Shown: positions 17,791 to 26,954, counted from the first letter of the stretch. The stretch: DNA of 64,000 nucleotides from Tissierella sp. MB52-C2 (GCF_030931715.1 NZ_CP133261.1:868001-932000), one strand, 5' to 3'. Translations and numbers: made by a program. The notes: generated by a model not told the origin, from the letters alone.

Positions 17791-17867
17791 ATAGATTTTT
17801 GGATAAAAAGGTGTAAAAAATAGTATAATTAATATAGATGAGAATAAAAAGAAACAGGAGGTAAGAA

Positions 17868-18347
17868 ATGAAAATAAATATTGAAGAAATCATAAGAAAA
17901 CTAGAATCAAAAGCAAATACAATTTATTTTGATACTGATAAACTTAAGAAACTTTTAACGACAGCTAAGGAAAAGGCAGAGGGAAATAAACAACTAATGG
18001 AAATTTGGGGGGACTTAAAACTAATTATTGATTTAGTCAGAGATTGGATGAAGGGAGATTATAAGGAATTATCAAAGGGCTCCGCAATAATGATAATAAT
18101 ATCACTATTGTATTTAGTAAATCCCTTAGACTTAATACCAGACTTTATTGTAGGTGGGTTTGTTGATGATTTAGCAGTAATAGCATATGTAATTAAAAAA
18201 ATATCAGATGAATTGAAGATCTATAAACAATGGAGAAGCATAAATAAAGAAGATGATACTATAGATGTAAAGGCAGAATTTGTAGAAGATATGGAGGAGA
18301 CAGATGATATATTAAATGAAGATAAGGATACTAATGAAGAAAATTGA
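17868..18347 (+). CDS. DUF1232 (YkvA-like) membrane protein
   Basis: This 159-residue protein carries a DUF1232 domain at about residues 72-112. A hydrophobic helix (MIIISLLYLV) leads into the family hallmark NPLDLIPDFI and then a DD pair. The flanks are charged, and the C-terminal 35 residues are strongly acidic. Proteins of this family are small membrane-associated proteins of unknown biochemical role. The ribosome binding site is AGGAGG. It stands alone between two terminators, so it is monocistronic. Confidence 0.85.
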   Translation: MKINIEEIIRKLESKANTIYFDTDKLKKLLTTAKEKAEGNKQLMEIWGDLKLIIDLVRDWMKGDYKELSKGSAIMIIISLLYLVNPLDLIPDFIVGGFVDDLAVIAYVIKKISDELKIYKQWRSINKEDDTIDVKAEFVEDMEETDDILNEDKDTNEEN

Positions 18348-18402
18348 CTTAGAACTTACAAATATTTTAGATGTATAAAATCACATATGATATAAGTATA
18401 AA

Positions 18403-18428
18403 AAAGAGAGGAATCCTCTCTTTTTTTG
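18403..18428 (+). terminator. Rho-independent terminator
   Basis: AGAGAGGA and TCCTCTCT form a nearly uninterrupted palindrome centred at 18413, followed by seven or more T residues. It closes the DUF1232 gene. Confidence 0.8.
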
Positions 18429-18605
18429 TAACAAAAATAAGCTTTAATAAAAGTACCTTTAGTCCTTCTGTAGAGGCCTCCATTGTTGATATTAATAAAG
18501 ATGGGATTGATTATATTTAGATTATAAGATAAGATATAGTAAGGAAATAATATATAATATAAATATATATAAAATTAATAAATCATAGAAATAAGGAGTT
18601 CATAA

Positions 18606-19487
18606 ATGAAAACAAATAAAATACAAAAATCCATATTAGGAGAACCTAAGGAAATTGGTATTAAAATATTTTCTATAGTTTTAGGAAATTTATTATGCGC
18701 ATTGGCAATTAATTTATTTTTTGTCCCTAATGGATTACTAAGTGGCGGAGTTGGTGGTATTGCAATTATGATTCAATATTTAACAGATTTACCTACAGGA
18801 ATATCTGTATTCTTAATGAACTTACCATTATTTGTATTAGGTGCTAAAATGCTAGATAGAAAATTTGTGCTCTATGCCTTTATATCCATGATTGTGTTTT
18901 CATCTTGGTTAACTGTAACCAAAGGATTTTCAAAGTATTTTATAGTAGATGATATACTTCTGGGGTCAATTTTTGGGGCAGTGCTTAATGGAATTGGCAT
19001 GGGGTTAATGTTTAGAAATGGAACTTGCCAAGGTGGATTTGATGTAATAGCAGCCATTCTTAAAAGGAAGTACAATATGAATATTGGAACAGGATTGATG
19101 ATGGCAAATACTATTATAATTTCCCTTTCATCTTTATTGTTTGGTTATAAGTCTGCAATGTATACTTTAATAGCCATGTATGCAGGCTATCAAATACTTG
19201 ATAAGGTACAAATTGGAATTAATGTGCAAAAAAATGTTATAATCGTATCTGAAAAATCTAAAGAATTATCTCATGCAATTATAGAGAGATTGCATAGGGG
19301 AGTTACTTTTTTAAAGGGACAAGGTGGATATACTCAAGAAGATAGGGATATTATATATTGTACCCTTACTTCTAGGGAAATTGCAAAACTAAAAGAGATA
19401 GTAAACGATGTAGATCCAAAAGCATTCTTTACCATAACTGATGTAGTAGAAGTAAAGGGAAAAGGATTTAAAACTGCAGAGATATAA
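18606..19487 (+). CDS. YitT family membrane protein
   Basis: This 293-residue protein has about five hydrophobic segments in the first 200 residues (YitT/DUF161 membrane domain). Family-typical segments are FVPNGLLSGGVGGIAIM and RNGTCQGGFDVIA. A soluble C-terminal DUF2179 domain of about 80 residues follows and includes RGVTFLKGQGGYT. Members are inner-membrane proteins of uncertain transport function, common and multicopy in Firmicutes. It is monocistronic, with AAGGAGTT upstream and a GC-rich hairpin downstream. Confidence 0.9.
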   Translation: MKTNKIQKSILGEPKEIGIKIFSIVLGNLLCALAINLFFVPNGLLSGGVGGIAIMIQYLTDLPTGISVFLMNLPLFVLGAKMLDRKFVLYAFISMIVFSSWLTVTKGFSKYFIVDDILLGSIFGAVLNGIGMGLMFRNGTCQGGFDVIAAILKRKYNMNIGTGLMMANTIIISLSSLLFGYKSAMYTLIAMYAGYQILDKVQIGINVQKNVIIVSEKSKELSHAIIERLHRGVTFLKGQGGYTQEDRDIIYCTLTSREIAKLKEIVNDVDPKAFFTITDVVEVKGKGFKTAEI

Positions 19488-19541
19488 TAACAAATGATTA
19501 GTTCTGAATTATGAAAAGAAATAAAATAGCTAAAGATAGTC

Positions 19542-19571
19542 ATAAAGGGATGCCGCAAGGCATCCCTTTAT
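19542..19571 (+). terminator. Strong hairpin after the YitT gene
   Basis: ATAAAGGGATGCC (19542-19554) pairs perfectly with 19559-19571 around a GCAA tetraloop. A continuous T-run is not immediately adjacent, so termination efficiency is uncertain; the stem is unusually stable for this AT-rich sequence. Confidence 0.6.
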
Positions 19572-19693
19572 AATTCTACTCATACTATTTTTTTTCATCA
19601 GGAAGATAAACATGTATTTTTCCCTTGTTATAAAGCCACTTTGTTGTATAAATTTAGATTAAAATTTATATTTATATATTTAATAAAAACTTA

Positions 19694-19722
19694 GTGACTT
19701 TTTTATCAAAGTTTGATATAAT
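19694..19722 (+). promoter_or_regulatory. Vegetative promoter of the zinc-ribbon gene
   Basis: GTGACT (19694-19699), 17 bases, then a perfect TATAAT (19717-19722). It lies about 65 bases upstream of the small gene at 19787. Confidence 0.5.
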
Positions 19723-19786
19723 ATAAACAAGTACAAGCATTATATTGAATAAAGAGCATAATATGTTTATATAGGGGGGTGGGAAT

Positions 19787-19924
19787 ATGGCTGCATCCGT
19801 AACGTTAGTTAAGTTTATATGCAAGGACTGTGGACATATCTGGGATGAGAACTATGAAGAAGATATAAACTGTCCAAAGTGTCATTCTGAGAACACCGAA
19901 GAAATGAGTAGAACGAGATATTGA
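19787..19924 (+). CDS. Small zinc-ribbon protein (45 residues)
   Basis: This short gene encodes 45 residues with two CxxC knuckles, CKDC at 12-15 and CPKC at 29-32. The 13 residues between them are largely acidic, the classic arrangement of a zinc ribbon of the rubredoxin/FmdB-like kind. The start ATG follows AGGGGGGTGGG, and a perfect TATAAT and a terminator bracket the gene, so it is a stand-alone transcription unit. A role in nucleic-acid binding, metal storage or electron transfer cannot be told apart from sequence alone. Support comes from the start signals, the motif spacing and the flanking signals. Confidence 0.8.
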   Translation: MAASVTLVKFICKDCGHIWDENYEEDINCPKCHSENTEEMSRTRY

Positions 19925-19927
19925 TTA

Positions 19928-19957
19928 AGAGGGTAGATAATACTACCCTCTTTTTTC
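19928..19957 (+). terminator. Rho-independent terminator
   Basis: AGAGGGTAG (19928-19936) pairs with CTACCCTCT (19943-19951) around a 6-base loop, followed by a T-run. It begins 3 bases after the zinc-ribbon stop codon. Confidence 0.9.
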
Positions 19958-20055
19958 ATACTTAGATATATAAAATTTATCACATAACTAACACATTGAA
20001 GATTTATAATATAGATAAGGGAAGGCTTTCCTAGAAAGTCTATAGGAGGAGTTTT

Positions 20056-20520
20056 ATGTTTAGAATACTTGTTGTAGATGATGAGGAGAGAATTCGAGAA
20101 GTTATCAGAGAGTATGGAGAATTTGAAGGACATCAAGTGTTAGAAGCCAAAGGTGGAATGGAAGCTGTAAATATATGTAAAGAACAGGATTTTGATGTTA
20201 GAGTAATGGATATAATGATGCCGGAAGTAGATGGTTTTTCTGCTTACAAGGAAATTAGAAAGATAAAGAATATACCTGTACTTATGCTCTCTGCACGGGG
20301 AGAAGAATATGATAAATTATTTGGCTTTGAAATAGGAATTGATGATTATGTAGTAAAGCCCTTTTCACCCAAAGAAATTATGGCTAGGCTAAATGTAATT
20401 GTTAGCCGCAATAAGAAAATACAAAATAATAGTAATTCTAATGAAATATATGAATTTGGCGGTCTTGTAATTGATATGCTAGGGAGAAATGTGTTTGTTG
20501 ATGAAGTAAAAATAGATTAG
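20056..20520 (+). pseudogene. OmpR-type response regulator lacking its DNA-binding domain
   Basis: The 154-residue product has a complete receiver domain. VVDDEE at residues 6-11, the phospho-acceptor Asp in VMDIMMP at about 51-57, and KPFSP at about 107-111 are all present. About 25 residues of an OmpR/PhoB winged-helix domain follow, and the frame stops at the point where LTPKE-type sequence should begin. Family members run to about 225-235 residues, so roughly 75 codons are missing. The histidine kinase starts 2 bases later, suggesting that a deletion removed the end of this gene. The truncated product cannot bind DNA in the usual way. A functional stand-alone receiver is possible but unlikely given the broken kinase next door. 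Confidence 0.8.
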
Positions 20521-20522
20521 AT

Positions 20523-21393
20523 ATGAGAAGTCTAAAAGTTAAATTAGGGACATATTTTGTTTTATTTGCGGCAACTATTATGACCATATTATGGCTTCTT
20601 CAAATTGTATTTTTAAATACCTATTATAAGTCAATGAAGACTAATGAGATTAAAAAAATTGGAGACAGCCTAGTAGTAGAATATGGAAAGGATGACTTTG
20701 AAGATATTATTTATACAACATCCTTTAGTAAAGGAATAATTATTCAGATACTAAATGAAGATGGTGTTCCAATATTTCCTATGAATACATCCTTTGATCC
20801 TAGACCACCTAAATTTAATTTTATAGATTCAAGAAAATTTGTAGATAAATTGAAGAAAGAAAATCAAGAAAAGATTTTGTATACTACAGAAGATCCTAGA
20901 CTTGGAAGGCCAACCATAGTTTATGGTGCTATATTACAGGAATATAATGGTGAAAACTTGTATTTATATATTAATGGATTGCTAGATCCAGTGGACTCCA
21001 CCACATCTGTTTTGAAAAACCAGCTAATTATAGTAACTATAATATCTTTACTCTTAGCGTTGCGATTATCATTTATTATTGCATCAAAAATATCTAGACC
21101 TATTACACAGGTAACTGATGCGGCTTCAGTTTTAGATAAGGGGAACTAAAAATGTTGGTGATTTTATTAGGTATGAAGTGGGAGATACAGGAAAAGGCAT
21201 TGCGAAGGAAGAACTAAATCATATATGGGATAGATATTATATGGTAGGTAAAACCCATAAACCAGCGGTAATAGGAACTGGATTAGGGCTTTCTATTGTT
21301 AAAGATATATTAATAGCTCATAATTCAGATTTTGGAGTGGAAAGTCATACTAATCAAGGAACAACATTTTGGTTTCAATTAAGAGCTAGATAG
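20523..21393 (+). pseudogene. Sensor histidine kinase, internally deleted
   Basis: The first 208 codons encode a typical sensor N-terminus: a membrane helix (about 9-30), an extracytoplasmic domain (about 35-155), a second helix (about 163-187) and the beginning of a HAMP domain (SRPITQVTDAAS). A stop codon follows at 21147-21149. In another frame, from about 21150, the sequence resumes with the end of the HATPase domain: DTGKGIA (ATP-lid G1 box) and GTGLGLSIVK (G2 box) to the C-terminus at 21393. The HisKA domain with its phosphorylatable His and the N-box half of the ATPase domain are absent. The fragments together cover about 280 residues of an expected 460-480. Kinase activity is lost. 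Confidence 0.85.
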
Positions 21394-21451
21394 ATGCATG
21401 AAATAGATTGAATTCTTATTTTTTATACTCCTTTTATTAGCTTTCATTATG

Positions 21452-21478
21452 CTGAGAGAATTTCTCTCAGTTTTTTTA
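21452..21478 (+). terminator. Rho-independent terminator
   Basis: CTGAGAGAA (21452-21460) pairs with TTCTCTCAG (21462-21470), followed by seven T residues. It ends the two-component remnant and separates it from the VTC-domain gene. Confidence 0.9.
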
Positions 21479-21566
21479 TTTTCACAAGGATTTCTATTTA
21501 TTATCATCTAGATTTCACAAAAGAAATATATTCTTAATCTAGACTTAAAGCTTGGAGGTGAGAAAC

Positions 21567-22252
21567 ATGGACAATATCAAATATAGACATGAGCACAAAA
21601 TTTATACCAATTTAGGAGATTATTATATACTCAGATCCAGACTTAAAAATATAATGAAACTAGATAAGAACTCTAAGGAGAATAGTGGATATTTTATCAG
21701 AAGTATATATTTCGATAATATAAATGATAAGGCTTTATTTGAAAAGATATCTGGAGTTAATCATAGAGAAAAATATAGGATTAGGTTTTATAATAATGAT
21801 GCTTCTTTCATTAAGCTAGAAAAAAAGTAAAAAATAATAATCTCACAGCAAAATTCAGTACTTTAATCTCTATGGAAGAATGCAGGAAAACCTTAGATGG
21901 AGATATTGAATGGATTAAATCTACTGACCGAAGCTTATTAAAAGAACTTTATATTAGAATGAAGAGTGATTTGTTTAAGCCAAAGACTATAGTTGATTAT
22001 AATCGTGAGGCATATATCTATCCTGTTGGTAATGTCCGAGTGACATTTGATAAATCAATAAGCTCTGGATTGTTTTCAAAGGAGATATTTAATGAAAATC
22101 TACCAACTATGGATTCTTTAGATCCTCAATTAATTATTTTAGAGGTAAAATATGATGAATTTCTTCCTAGTGTTATCGCCGATATTATACAAATTGGAGA
22201 AAGAAGAATTACATCAGTTTCAAAATATGATCTTTGTAGAAGATGGGGATAA
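21567..22252 (+). pseudogene. Polyphosphate polymerase (VTC) domain protein, frameshifted
   Basis: Two frames together encode one VTC-domain protein. The first reads from ATG 21567 (GGAGGTGAG upstream) through RHEHKIY, a SIYFDN segment and YRIRFYN, and stops at 21828. The second continues from the same place with NNNLTAKFST and runs to 22252, with IVDYNREAY, VRVTFDKSI and ILEVKYDEF, all typical of the tunnel-shaped VTC fold. Adding one A to the seven-A run at 21820-21826 joins the halves without loss, giving about 229 residues, the usual length. Either the gene is broken by a -1 slip in a homopolymer or the base is a sequencing error. VTC proteins of this group normally travel with DUF4956 and CotH genes. 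Confidence 0.8.
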
Positions 22253-22278
22253 AATTAATAAAAGTTAGGAGATAAAAA

Positions 22279-22803
22279 ATGAATACAACAAAAACTTTAG
22301 GCTTTAGTGATATTTTTAAATCTAGCTTCATAAATAAATTTGCTGCTGTATCTGGTCTTAATATGATAATAGCTCTTGGACTAGCCTTTGTCCTAGGACT
22401 TTTTATAATGACAGTTTACAAGAAGACTTTTAAGGGAGTACTATATTCTTCTAGTTTTGGCGTGGCCCTTATGTCTTTAACACTTATTACAACTTTAATT
22501 ATTTTAGCTGTTACTTCTAATGTAGTACTGTCCTTAGGTATGGTTGGTGCACTATCCATAGTTCGATTTAGATCTGCTATAAAGGAGCCTATTGGGATAG
22601 CTTTTTTATTTTGGGCAATTTCTGGTGGAATAGTGCTAGGTGCAGGTCTCATTCCCTTAGCAATATTTGGGTCTATATTCATAGGTATTATAATGGTACT
22701 ATTCGTGAATAAGAAATCCGATGAAACGCCCTATATAATGGTAGTTAATTGTGAAGGTGATAAATGTAAACAAGATGTTTTATCAGTAGCTATGGACAAA
22801 TGA
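22279..22803 (+). pseudogene. DUF4956 membrane protein, C-terminally truncated
   Basis: This 174-residue DUF4956 protein has about four hydrophobic segments (35-55, 60-85, 87-102, 115-142). It includes the family-typical LSLGMVGALSIVRFR stretch and IKEPIGIAFLFWAI. In the homologues I know, a soluble C-terminal domain of some 50 more residues follows the last helix. Here the frame ends soon after that domain begins (YIMVVNC). It sits directly after the frameshifted VTC gene, the normal neighbour, but the CotH-like gene expected next is missing and a phosphohexomutase follows. It may be intact but short; the state of the neighbours makes truncation more likely. Confidence 0.6.
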
Positions 22804-22864
22804 AGTAATAACAAATACAATATAAGAAAAGAATAAAACCAAATCAATATATTGAGGTGATTTT

Positions 22865-24553
22865 ATGAATTATAAAGATAAATATAATAGCTGGTTAGAA
22901 AATGATTATTTTGATGAAGAAACAAAGGCAGAACTTAGATCGATAACAGATGAAAAGGAAATAGAGGATAGATTTTATACTGATTTATCCTTTGGAACAG
23001 CAGGATTAAGAGGAAAAGTAGGGGCTGGGACTAATAGAATGAATATATATACTGTGTCTTTGGCTACTCAGGGACTAGCTCAAACCATAATAAATAAAGG
23101 AAAAGAAGCTATGAATAAAGGAGTAGCTATTGCCTATGATGTAAGACATTATTCAGATAAATTTTCTCAGATAGCTGCTAGAGTATTGGCATCCAATGGA
23201 ATAAAAGTATATTTATTTGAAGGAATTAGACCTACACCTTTATTATCCTATACCATTAGAAGATTAAATACCATATCGGGAATAGTAGTTACAGCTAGCC
23301 ATAATCCAAGGGACTATAATGGATATAAAGTTTACTGGGAAGAGGGTTCTCAAATTTTAGATGACATAGCAGATGAAATCCTTATGGAAATAAAGAACAT
23401 AAAAGACTTTTCAGAGATAAAACTTATGGATTTAGATGAAGCGCAAAGTAAGGGATTGATCGAATATATAGGTAAGGAAATCGATGATGATTATGATAAG
23501 GACTTACTTAGTCTAACTCTCAATGATGATATAGATAAGGATATAAGAATTATATATACACCTCTTAATGGTACTGGAAATATTCCGGTGAGAAGAATAT
23601 TAGAAAAAAGAGGATTTACTAATATAATTATAGTGCCAGAGCAGGAAAATCCAGATCCTAACTTTACAACTGTAGGATATCCAAATCCAGAGGATATAAA
23701 GGCATTTGATTATGCTAAGGTATTGGGAAAAAAAGAAGATGCAGAATTAATTATAGCAACTGATCCAGATTGTGATAGGGTAGCTATGATGGTAAGGGAT
23801 AAGGATGGAGAATTTAGATTTATTAATGGCAATCAAGCAGGAGTACTATTAGTAAACTATATATTATCTCAAAGATATAGGTTAAATAATATTCCTAAAA
23901 ATGGTGTTATAGTTAAATCTATAGTTACTGGAGATTTAAGCAGAGCCATAGCTAAAAAATATAATGTGGAAACTATAGAAACGTTGACTGGATTTAAAAA
24001 CATTTGTGGTAAAGCTAATGAATTTGATAAAACAGGAGAGCATACTTTTATCTTTGGATATGAAGAAAGCATAGGATATGTATATGGAACTATGGTAAGG
24101 GATAAGGATGCAGTAAACACCTCTATGCTTATAGCAGAAATGGCAGGATTTTATAAAAAGCAAGGAAAATCTCTATTAGATGTGTTGGAAGATATCTATA
24201 AAGAACATGGATATTATAAGGAAAAACTTATTTCAATAGTATTAGAGGGATTAGAAGGCAGTCAGAGAATAGGCAGAATGATGGAAGAAATTAGAAAAGA
24301 ACCAATAACAGATTTTGATGGTATAAAGCTTGATAAAACCATAGATTATCTATTAGATGATACAGGAAATCCTAAATCCAATGTTCTAAAATATTATTTA
24401 GATGATGGTTCTTGGTATGCCGTAAGACCTTCAGGTACAGAGCCAAAAATAAAACTTTACATTTATTCAAAAGACAAAGATAGTAAGATTTCAGAAGAAA
24501 AGATAAATACTATAGAATCCATAGTTCTCAAGAGAATAAACTCAATTGAATAA
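22865..24553 (+). CDS. Phosphoglucomutase/phosphomannomutase
   Basis: This 562-residue enzyme of the alpha-D-phosphohexomutase superfamily interconverts hexose 1- and 6-phosphates. The phosphoserine loop is TASHNP with Ser145. The metal loop DPDCDR is at about 299-304, the sugar-binding GYEESIGY loop near 398-405, and the phosphate-binding RPSGTEPKIK loop near the C-terminus. The length and LSFGTAGLRG near residues 41-50 match the Firmicute PgcA/YhxB phosphoglucomutase group. It has its own start signal (TGAGGTGA) and appears monocistronic. It links glycogen or cell-wall sugar synthesis to glycolysis. Confidence 0.94.
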   Translation: MNYKDKYNSWLENDYFDEETKAELRSITDEKEIEDRFYTDLSFGTAGLRGKVGAGTNRMNIYTVSLATQGLAQTIINKGKEAMNKGVAIAYDVRHYSDKFSQIAARVLASNGIKVYLFEGIRPTPLLSYTIRRLNTISGIVVTASHNPRDYNGYKVYWEEGSQILDDIADEILMEIKNIKDFSEIKLMDLDEAQSKGLIEYIGKEIDDDYDKDLLSLTLNDDIDKDIRIIYTPLNGTGNIPVRRILEKRGFTNIIIVPEQENPDPNFTTVGYPNPEDIKAFDYAKVLGKKEDAELIIATDPDCDRVAMMVRDKDGEFRFINGNQAGVLLVNYILSQRYRLNNIPKNGVIVKSIVTGDLSRAIAKKYNVETIETLTGFKNICGKANEFDKTGEHTFIFGYEESIGYVYGTMVRDKDAVNTSMLIAEMAGFYKKQGKSLLDVLEDIYKEHGYYKEKLISIVLEGLEGSQRIGRMMEEIRKEPITDFDGIKLDKTIDYLLDDTGNPKSNVLKYYLDDGSWYAVRPSGTEPKIKLYIYSKDKDSKISEEKINTIESIVLKRINSIE

Positions 24554-24611
24554 TAACTAAGATTATTTCCTGTTAAATAGGTTGAATTAAATATATGGAT
24601 ATGTTAAAATT

Positions 24612-24641
24612 TTGTTGATGTAAAATAAATTTTTTTATAAA
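24612..24641 (+). promoter_or_regulatory. Probable promoter of nfnAB
   Basis: TTGTTG (24612-24617), 18 bases, TATAAA (24636-24641), about 55 bases upstream of the nfnA start. It is a moderate match in AT-rich sequence. Confidence 0.35.
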
Positions 24642-24695
24642 TTACTAAAAGTTTTAAAGTATGAAATAAAATATATTATTAAGGGGGAAGTACAA

Positions 24696-25562
24696 TTGTA
24701 TAAAATTGTAGAAAAAGAAATTCTTGCTCCAAATATTTTCTCAATGGATATTTTGGCTCCAAGAGTAGCAAATTCTGCTAAGCCAGGACAATTCGTTATA
24801 GTAATTACTGATGAAACAGGAGAGAGACTACCACTTACAATCTGTGACTATGATAAAGAAAAAGGAACAGTTCAGATAGTAGTGCAATCTATGGGTAGTT
24901 CTACTAAAAAGCTTGCAGCATTTGAAAAAGGAGATTATTTAAAAGATTTTGTTGGACCTTTAGGAGTTCCATCAGAATATGTTAATGAAGATGTTGAAGA
25001 GTTAAAGAAGAAAAAAATGTTATTCGTAGCAGGTGGAGTTGGTACTGCTCCTGTTTATCCTCAAGTAAAATGGTTACACGAGCATGGTGTAGAAGTTGAT
25101 GTTATTATGGGAGCTAAGACTAAAGATTTAGTTATCTTAGAGGATAAATTAAAATCAGTTGCAGGAAACCTATACGTTGCAACAGACGATGGTTCTTATG
25201 GATTCCATGGATTAGTTACTAATTACATAGAAGATTTAGTGAATAATCAAGGAAAAGAATATGATGTATGTATAGCTATAGGACCTATGATAATGATGAA
25301 ATTCGTTGCATTGACAACTAAGAAATTAAATATCCCTACTGTTGTATCACTTAACCCTATAATGGTAGACGGAACTGGAATGTGTGGGGCTTGTAGAGTT
25401 ACAGTAGGAAATGAAACAAAATTTGCATGTGTTCATGGACCAGAATTTGATGGACATCTTGTAGATTTTGATGAGGCATTAAAAAGACAAGGACAATATA
25501 AGACTGAAGAAATTAAAAAAGATGAAGCTTATAAATGTGAACTAGAGGAGGCTAGAAAATAA
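24696..25562 (+). CDS. nfnA: NfnA: sulfide/dihydroorotate dehydrogenase-like FAD and [2Fe-2S] subunit
   Basis: This 288-residue protein matches the small subunit of the NADH-dependent reduced ferredoxin:NADP+ oxidoreductase. It has an FAD-binding beta-barrel (RLPLTICDYD near residues 48-57), an NAD-binding domain with FVAGGVGTAPVYPQ near 111-124, and a C-terminal [2Fe-2S] motif DGTGMCGACR with a further Cys in FACVHGPEFDGH. The start is TTG 24696 after AAGGGGGAAG. Its stop codon overlaps the start of the large subunit gene. The complex bifurcates electrons between NADPH, NADH and ferredoxin and acts in the cytoplasm of anaerobes. In isolation it could be mistaken for PyrK or a glutamate synthase partner; the adjacent gene argues for Nfn. 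Confidence 0.9.
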   Translation: MYKIVEKEILAPNIFSMDILAPRVANSAKPGQFVIVITDETGERLPLTICDYDKEKGTVQIVVQSMGSSTKKLAAFEKGDYLKDFVGPLGVPSEYVNEDVEELKKKKMLFVAGGVGTAPVYPQVKWLHEHGVEVDVIMGAKTKDLVILEDKLKSVAGNLYVATDDGSYGFHGLVTNYIEDLVNNQGKEYDVCIAIGPMIMMKFVALTTKKLNIPTVVSLNPIMVDGTGMCGACRVTVGNETKFACVHGPEFDGHLVDFDEALKRQGQYKTEEIKKDEAYKCELEEARK

Positions 25563-26947
25563 TGGATAAGTTTACAAGAACTCCTATTGCGGAACAAGAT
25601 CCGCAAGTAAGAAACCATAACTTTGAAGAAGTTTGTCTTGGATATACAGAAGAAGAAGCTGTACAGGAAGCAAAGAGATGTATACAATGTAAAAAGCCTT
25701 TTTGTAGACCGAAATGTCCAGTTTCCATAGATATTCCAGGATTTATTAAGCATATAGCAGAAGGAAACTTTGCAGAAGCTGCTCAAGTTTTAGCAGAATA
25801 TTCAGCACTTCCAGCAGTTTGTGGTAGAGTTTGTCCACAGGAAGTTCAATGTGAAAGCACTTGTATCTTAGGAAAAAAAGGAGATGCAGTTGCAATAGGT
25901 AAACTAGAGAGATTTGCTGCTGACTGGGCTAGAGAAAATGGTATTGAAGTTGGAAAAGCCAAACCAAGTAATGGTCATAAAATTGCTGTAATAGGTTCAG
26001 GTCCTGCTGGTGTTACTTGTGCAGGGGAATTAGCTAAGGAAGGCTATGATGTAACTATATTCGAAGCTCTTCATGAGGCAGGCGGGGTACTAGTATATGG
26101 TATTCCAGAGTTCAGACTTCCAAAGGAAACAGTAGTAAAACACGAAATTGAAAACCTAAAGAAATTAGGAGTTAAAATAGAAACTAACGTTATAGTTGGT
26201 AGAACAATTACTGTAGATGAGATATTTGAAGAAGGATTTGAAGCTATATTCATAGGTTCAGGTGCTGGACTTCCTAAATTCATGAATATTCCAGGAGAAA
26301 ACTTAAATGGAGTGTTCTCAGCTAATGAATTCTTAACTAGAAATAACTTAATGAAAGCTTTTAGAAAAGAATTTGATACACCAATTAAAGTAGGTCAGAA
26401 AGTAGCAGTAGTAGGTGGAGGAAACGTTGCTATGGATGCTGCTAGAACTGCTAAAAGACTTGGTGCAGAAGTATATGTAGTATATAGAAGAACAGAAGAA
26501 GAATTACCAGCAAGAGTTGAAGAAGTTCACCATGCTAAAGAAGAAGGAATTATATTTGAACTTCTTACAAATCCAGTAGAAGTTCTTGGAAATGAAGATG
26601 GCTGGGTAAGAGGACTTAAATGTGTAAGAATGGAATTAGGTGAGCCTGACGCATCAGGTAGAAGAAGACCTAGAGAAATAGCAGGATCAGAATTTGAATT
26701 TGAAGTGGATACTGTTATAATGTCTTTAGGTACGTCACCAAATCCATTGATTTCTTCAACTACTGATGGATTAAATGTAAACAACCACTTATGTATAGTA
26801 GCTGATGAAAATGGTCAAACATCAAGAGAAGGTGTATTTGCAGGTGGAGACGCAGTAACAGGAGCAGCTACAGTAATACTTGCTATGGGTGCAGGTAAAG
26901 ATGCAGCTAAAGCAATGGACGAGTATATAAAATCAAAAAATAATTAA
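25562..26947 (+). CDS. nfnB: NfnB: NADPH-dependent glutamate synthase-like large subunit
   Basis: This 461-residue flavoprotein of the GltD family would be the NADPH-binding subunit of NfnAB. The N-terminal region carries two [4Fe-4S] cysteine sets, CIQCKKPFCRPKCP near 39-52 and CGRVCPQEVQCESTC near 85-99. Two dinucleotide folds follow: FAD-binding VIGSGPAGVTCAGELA near 144-159 and NADPH-binding VVGGGNVAMDAARTAKRLG near 282-300. Databases often name it glutamate synthase small chain (GltA), but no large GltB subunit is present. Its one-base overlap with the FAD/[2Fe-2S] gene identifies the bifurcating transhydrogenase. It may supply NADPH for reductive amination of the 2-oxoglutarate made by the citrate operon. 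Confidence 0.92.
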   Translation: MDKFTRTPIAEQDPQVRNHNFEEVCLGYTEEEAVQEAKRCIQCKKPFCRPKCPVSIDIPGFIKHIAEGNFAEAAQVLAEYSALPAVCGRVCPQEVQCESTCILGKKGDAVAIGKLERFAADWARENGIEVGKAKPSNGHKIAVIGSGPAGVTCAGELAKEGYDVTIFEALHEAGGVLVYGIPEFRLPKETVVKHEIENLKKLGVKIETNVIVGRTITVDEIFEEGFEAIFIGSGAGLPKFMNIPGENLNGVFSANEFLTRNNLMKAFRKEFDTPIKVGQKVAVVGGGNVAMDAARTAKRLGAEVYVVYRRTEEELPARVEEVHHAKEEGIIFELLTNPVEVLGNEDGWVRGLKCVRMELGEPDASGRRRPREIAGSEFEFEVDTVIMSLGTSPNPLISSTTDGLNVNNHLCIVADENGQTSREGVFAGGDAVTGAATVILAMGAGKDAAKAMDEYIKSKNN

Positions 26948-26954
26948 TATAAAA

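Noticed and set aside
18431-18520. Open stretch ending VDINKDGIDYI, reminiscent of a calcium-binding repeat
   Set aside because: It has no start codon or ribosome binding site and is only about 25 codons; it could be a gene remnant but chance is equally likely.
25562-26947. Annotation as glutamate synthase small subunit
   Set aside because: No large glutamate synthase subunit is present and the overlapping upstream gene is the NfnA-type subunit, so NfnB fits better.
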